Positions 5,857-8,861 of a stretch of DNA of 8,861 nt are shown here, in pieces. A program made the translations under genes and the position numbers. The stretch is from Verrucomicrobia bacterium UBA3750 (lineage in GTDB: Bacteria; Verrucomicrobiota; Kiritimatiellia; RFP12; UBA1067), in contig DFGM01000174.1 in NCBI GenBank assembly GCA_002371755.1, positions 1-8,861 on the forward strand, read 5' to 3'. Every line of letters begins with the position of its first letter. The first letter of the stretch is position 1. The notes below the pieces were generated by a model, which was not told the DNA's origin, made no database searches, and saw only the letters and a program-made list of their open reading frames with translations.

Positions 5857-7533
5857 TTACGGCACAGGGAACTGGAGCGCGAGGGCCTTCGCTTCGCGCT
5901 TCACTCTTTCCTGCACCGTGGTGTCGGCGATATTATCGAGGACGTCGGCCATCCACGTGCCGATCTTTATCATTTCCTTTTCGCCCATGCCGCGCGTGGT
6001 CACGGAAGCCGTACCCACGCGTATGCCGCTCGTCTTGAAAGGCGACTCGGTATCGTAGGGAATCGTATTCTTGTTCACGACTATTCCCGCCGCGTCGAGA
6101 GCGGCCGCGGCCTCCTTGCCCGTCATGCCGCGGGACTTCACGTCCACGAGGAAGAGATGGTTATCCGTGCCGCCCGAGACGATACGGTAGCCGCGGTCCG
6201 CCATGGTCTTGCAAAGGACGGCGCAGTTGTGCACCAGGTTCCGGGCATACTCCCTGAAGGCGGGTTCCATCGCTTCGCGGAAGCAGACTGCCTTCGCGGC
6301 GATGATGTTCTCCAGCGGGCCGCCCTGCATTCCGGGGAATACGGCGGAATCGATTGCCTTGGCGAACTGTTCCTTGCAGAGGATGAGGCCGCCGCGAGGA
6401 CCGCGCAGCGTCTTGTGCGTAGTAGTGGTCACGATGTCGGCATAAGGCACGGGCGACATGTGCACTCCGCCAGCGACGAGACCCGCGATATGCGCCATAT
6501 CCACCATCATGAGGCATCCTGCCTTGTCGCATATCTCGCGGATGCGCTTGAAGTCGAGCGCACGAGGATATGCGCTTGCCCCAGTGAGAAGGATCTTCGG
6601 CTTTACTTCAAGAGCCTGCTTCTCGAGCGCGTCATAATCGAGCATCTCCGTCTCCTTGTCCACCGTGTAGGGAACGATGTTGTAGAGCTTGCCGGAGAAG
6701 TTCACGGGCGAGCCGTGCGATAGGTGGCCTCCCTGGTCGAGAGACATTGAAAGGATGGTGTCGCCCGGCTTTATCGTGGCGAAATAGACCGCCATATTCG
6801 CCGCCGAACCGCAATGCGGCTGCACGTTTGCGTGTTCCGCGCCGAAGAGCTGGCATGCGCGATTGCGGGCAAGTTCCTCCGCCGCATCCACCGGCAGACA
6901 TCCGGAATACCATCTCTTCCCCGGATAGCCCTCGGCATACTTGTTCATAAGGACGCTGCCCGCGGCTTCGCGGCAAGCGCGGCTCGATGTGTTTTCCGAG
7001 GCGATGAGGTTGATTTCCGTGTCTTCCTGCTCGGTCTGGGCGACAATGGCCGCAAAGACTTCGGGGTCTTCCGCAGCAAGTCCGGAAACATCGGAGAGAC
7101 GCATGGCGCGCTCGATCTTCATGCGGCGGCGGGCATGACGCTCGCTTTCGTCCACCGGAGTCGCTATAAACGCCTTCGCCATTTCCACGGCATATTCAGG
7201 CGATACGGCCTTGCCGCCAAGGCAAAGGACGTTCGCTCCGTTGTGCTGGCGCGTCGTGACGGCTTCGTCCACAGTCCTGCAAACAGCGGCACGCACGTTC
7301 TGGAAGCGGCCTGCCGCCATCGAGACCCCTATCCCTGAAGTGCAGCAGAGGATGCCGAAATCCGCCTCGCCTTTGGCAACAGCGAGCGCAACCGCCTGCG
7401 CGTAGTCGGGATAGTCGCAAGCGTCTTTAGAGAATGTACCTTTGTCGATTACGGTCTTATCCTGTGAAAGAGCCGCCTTGACGGCCTCCTTCAATTCGTA
7501 TCCGCCATGGTCGCTGCCTATTGCTATCTTCAT
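5857..7533 (-). CDS. rpiB-glyA: RpiB-serine hydroxymethyltransferase fusion
   Basis: One uninterrupted 558-residue frame holds two enzymes. Residues 1 to about 143 are ribose-5-phosphate isomerase B (ribulose-5-P/ribose-5-P interconversion): GSDHGG (6-11), CCTSGIGVSMAAG (63-75) with the likely catalytic Cys64, and HNGANVLCLGG (97-107). In the E. coli-type CGTGIG motif the residues after Cys64 are Gly-Thr; here they are Thr-Ser. Residues from about 145 to the end are serine hydroxymethyltransferase, a PLP enzyme that makes glycine and 5,10-methylene-THF from serine: NLIASEN (175-181), KYAEGYPGKRWYSG (198-211), DMAHIAGL (345-352), and TTTTHKTLRGPRGG (369-382) with PLP lysine K374. Both halves are full length (about 143 and 414 residues) and keep their key motifs. 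The join (about 128-146) is basic, and its Met codons (138, 144) have no convincing internal ribosome site. AAAGGAG lies 6 nt before the ATG. It starts 42 bp after ileS. Confidence 0.95.
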   Translation of the reverse strand: MKIAIGSDHGGYELKEAVKAALSQDKTVIDKGTFSKDACDYPDYAQAVALAVAKGEADFGILCCTSGIGVSMAAGRFQNVRAAVCRTVDEAVTTRQHNGANVLCLGGKAVSPEYAVEMAKAFIATPVDESERHARRRMKIERAMRLSDVSGLAAEDPEVFAAIVAQTEQEDTEINLIASENTSSRACREAAGSVLMNKYAEGYPGKRWYSGCLPVDAAEELARNRACQLFGAEHANVQPHCGSAANMAVYFATIKPGDTILSMSLDQGGHLSHGSPVNFSGKLYNIVPYTVDKETEMLDYDALEKQALEVKPKILLTGASAYPRALDFKRIREICDKAGCLMMVDMAHIAGLVAGGVHMSPVPYADIVTTTTHKTLRGPRGGLILCKEQFAKAIDSAVFPGMQGGPLENIIAAKAVCFREAMEPAFREYARNLVHNCAVLCKTMADRGYRIVSGGTDNHLFLVDVKSRGMTGKEAAAALDAAGIVVNKNTIPYDTESPFKTSGIRVGTASVTTRGMGEKEMIKIGTWMADVLDNIADTTVQERVKREAKALALQFPVP

Positions 7534-7575
7534 TGTTTTCTCCTTTGAGCTGTCTGTAGAGGGGTTTGCCTTATC

Positions 7576-8861
7576 TTATGCTTTCGCTACGGCTATTGCC
7601 GTAGCGTGTCCGTTGAGGGAGATATTTTCAGCTCCAGCCGGGGCGGCATCCACGAAGGAGAGCCCGAGAGAGAGCGTTTCTCCTTTCACATAGACGGCGT
7701 GCGCTTCAAGAGCCGCGCGCATTTCCGCGTCCGTAAAGACGGTGAGGTTGATGCGCTGCGTGACTTCAAAGTCTGCGTCTTTGCGCATGGCCTGGACATG
7801 GCTCACGAACTCGCGTGCGTTGCCTTCGGCGACGAGTTCGGGGGTGAGGGCGGTTTCTAGGGCCACCACCACGGCACCGGCGGATGCTACAACCATGCCG
7901 GCCTTGGGCGTACGCGTCACAATGATGCCGTCGTCGGGGAGTGCGGCGCCTTCGAACGTCGTTTCGCCCTTGGCTATTGCGGCGGCCACGGCTTTCATCT
8001 TCGCTCCGAACACGGGGCCGAGCACTTTGAAGTTCGCCTTGCGGCTGACTTCACAGAGCTCCTTTTCGTCCTCGACGATTTCCACGGCCTTGACGTTGAG
8101 TTCGTCCATGATGAGCTCTGCGAGTTCTTGCGCAGCCACGCCCTTGGCGCCGGCGACGCGTATCTTGGAGAGCGGCTGGCGCACCTTGAGATCGTTGTCG
8201 GCGCGAAGCCTGCGCCCGAGTTCGACCACGGTCTGCACCGCAGCCATGCTCTCTTCAAGCACGAGATCGCGCTTTTCGGCGTTGGGCACGGGGAAGGAAC
8301 AAAGATGCACGCTCTCGGGGTCGCCCGCGCCTTTCAGGTTGCGGTAGATTTCCTCCGCGACAAACGGCGTGAACGGCGCCGCCACTTTGGAAAGCTGCAC
8401 GAGCACATAGCGCAGAGTGCGGTATGCCGAAAGCTTGTCCGTGTCGTTTTGCGACTTCCAGAAACGACGGCGCGAGCGGCGGATGTACCAGTTGGTCAGG
8501 TCTTCGACGAATTTCACGAAAGGACGCACCGACCGCTGGAGGTCATAATCGTCCATTGCGGCCGTCACGTCCGCAATCAGCGTCTCCATGGAGGATGCGA
8601 TCCACCTGTCGAGCACGTTCGCCGATTCGGGGAAGGAGACCGTCTCGTCCGCAAAACCATCCACGTTCGCGTAGGTGACGAAGAAGGAATACGCGTTCCA
8701 CCACGGGATGAGCAAATCGCGCATAAGCTGCTTTACGCCAGTTTCGGAGAACTTCAGGTTCTCGGCGCGCACCACGGGCGAGTAGATCATGTAGAGGCGA
8801 ATGGCGTCGGCGCCATACGTGTCGAGCATGAGCGTGGGGTCGGGATAGTTCTTGAGGCGCT
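7576..8861 (-). CDS. ileS: isoleucyl-tRNA synthetase, C-terminal part
   Basis: This class-I synthetase charges tRNA-Ile. The gene is cut by the right edge; about 428 C-terminal residues are present. The first visible residues, RLKNYPDPTLML, directly follow the place where the KMSK catalytic loop would be, so the Rossmann core and editing domain lie outside the window. Present are SPVVRAENLKF just after the catalytic core, the helical anticodon-binding domain (LDRWIASSMETL, then LTNWYIRRSRRRFW and PFTPFVAEEIYRNL), LRADNDLKVRQPLSKI, and a long C-terminal region including NAREFVSHVQAMRK. This is the long eukaryotic-like type (IleS2), without the C-terminal Cys4 zinc finger of the E. coli type. 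In the known family, IleS2 forms are less sensitive to mupirocin; resistance here is only inference. The gene ends 42 bp before rpiB-glyA and carries a strong hairpin near its stop. Confidence 0.95.
   Translation of the reverse strand, partial: RLKNYPDPTLMLDTYGADAIRLYMIYSPVVRAENLKFSETGVKQLMRDLLIPWWNAYSFFVTYANVDGFADETVSFPESANVLDRWIASSMETLIADVTAAMDDYDLQRSVRPFVKFVEDLTNWYIRRSRRRFWKSQNDTDKLSAYRTLRYVLVQLSKVAAPFTPFVAEEIYRNLKGAGDPESVHLCSFPVPNAEKRDLVLEESMAAVQTVVELGRRLRADNDLKVRQPLSKIRVAGAKGVAAQELAELIMDELNVKAVEIVEDEKELCEVSRKANFKVLGPVFGAKMKAVAAAIAKGETTFEGAALPDDGIIVTRTPKAGMVVASAGAVVVALETALTPELVAEGNAREFVSHVQAMRKDADFEVTQRINLTVFTDAEMRAALEAHAVYVKGETLSLGLSFVDAAPAGAENISLNGHATAIAVAKA
7585..7606 (-). other. perfect 9-bp stem-loop at the 3' end of ileS
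   Basis: CGCTACGGC (7585-7593) and GCCGTAGCG (7598-7606) form a perfect 9-bp stem around a 4-nt loop, inside the last ileS codons and 6 nt before its stop on the minus strand. What follows is AAAGCATAAGATAAGG, not a U-tract, so it is unlikely to be an intrinsic terminator. It could protect or set a processing end on the ileS mRNA, or arise by chance from the Ala/Val-rich coding end (ATAIAVAKA). Confidence 0.6.

Noticed and set aside
5365..6723. 452-residue plus-strand frame opposite era and rpiB-glyA
   Set aside because: It is antisense to two well-recognised genes and shows no family features.
7092..7122. Independent glyA start at Met138 or Met144 of the fusion
   Set aside because: No Shine-Dalgarno sequence precedes either codon at a proper distance, and the frame is continuous with the rpiB domain.

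Overview
The window is GC-rich bacterial chromosome. All eight recognisable genes lie on the minus strand, so transcription runs from the right edge towards the left. Three things point tentatively to the PVC superphylum (Kiritimatiellota, Lentisphaerota or relatives): the long, eukaryotic-like type of isoleucyl-tRNA synthetase, the RpiB-GlyA fusion, and a TPR/ExbB/ExbD cassette. This placement is inference; there is no rRNA or other decisive marker here.

In transcription order the layout is: the 3' part of ileS (7576-8861, cut by the right edge); a single-ORF fusion of ribose-5-phosphate isomerase B with serine hydroxymethyltransferase (5857-7533); the ribosome-assembly GTPase era (4926-5825); an exported 712-residue TPR protein (2784-4922); an ExbB/TolQ-like protein (2164-2787); an ExbD/TolR-like protein (1685-2167); a 157-residue membrane-anchored proline-rich protein of unknown function (1209-1682); and pyrE (516-1121). 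From era to the 157-residue gene the spacing is very tight (3-nt gap, ATGA overlap, GTGA overlap, 2-nt gap), so these five are probably co-translated from one mRNA. The first three genes and pyrE are housekeeping: translation, one-carbon and pentose metabolism, ribosome maturation and pyrimidine synthesis. The four genes between era and pyrE look like an envelope machine: a periplasmic TPR scaffold, an inner-membrane ExbB/ExbD-type pair and a one-TM proline-rich partner where TonB or TolA would be expected.

By-eye alignment suggests the ExbB/ExbD pair lacks the usual polar and acidic proton-path residues. The ExbD membrane Asp appears to be Thr or Leu, and the two ExbB membrane Thr positions appear to be Ala. 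This is the most biologically provocative point in the coding part.

Positions 1-515 hold no convincing gene. They are a mosaic of repeats: a run of short GC-rich hairpins (2-131); seven 11-bp cores at an exact 22-bp period, two of them with the central octamer inverted (142-284); a 10-bp motif twice in tandem, then twice again exactly 30 bp downstream (395-444); and a perfect 21-bp duplication, also at 22-bp period (468-510). The role of this region is unknown. Helical phasing (about two turns, or one turn) and strong folding potential make it the main non-coding feature of interest.
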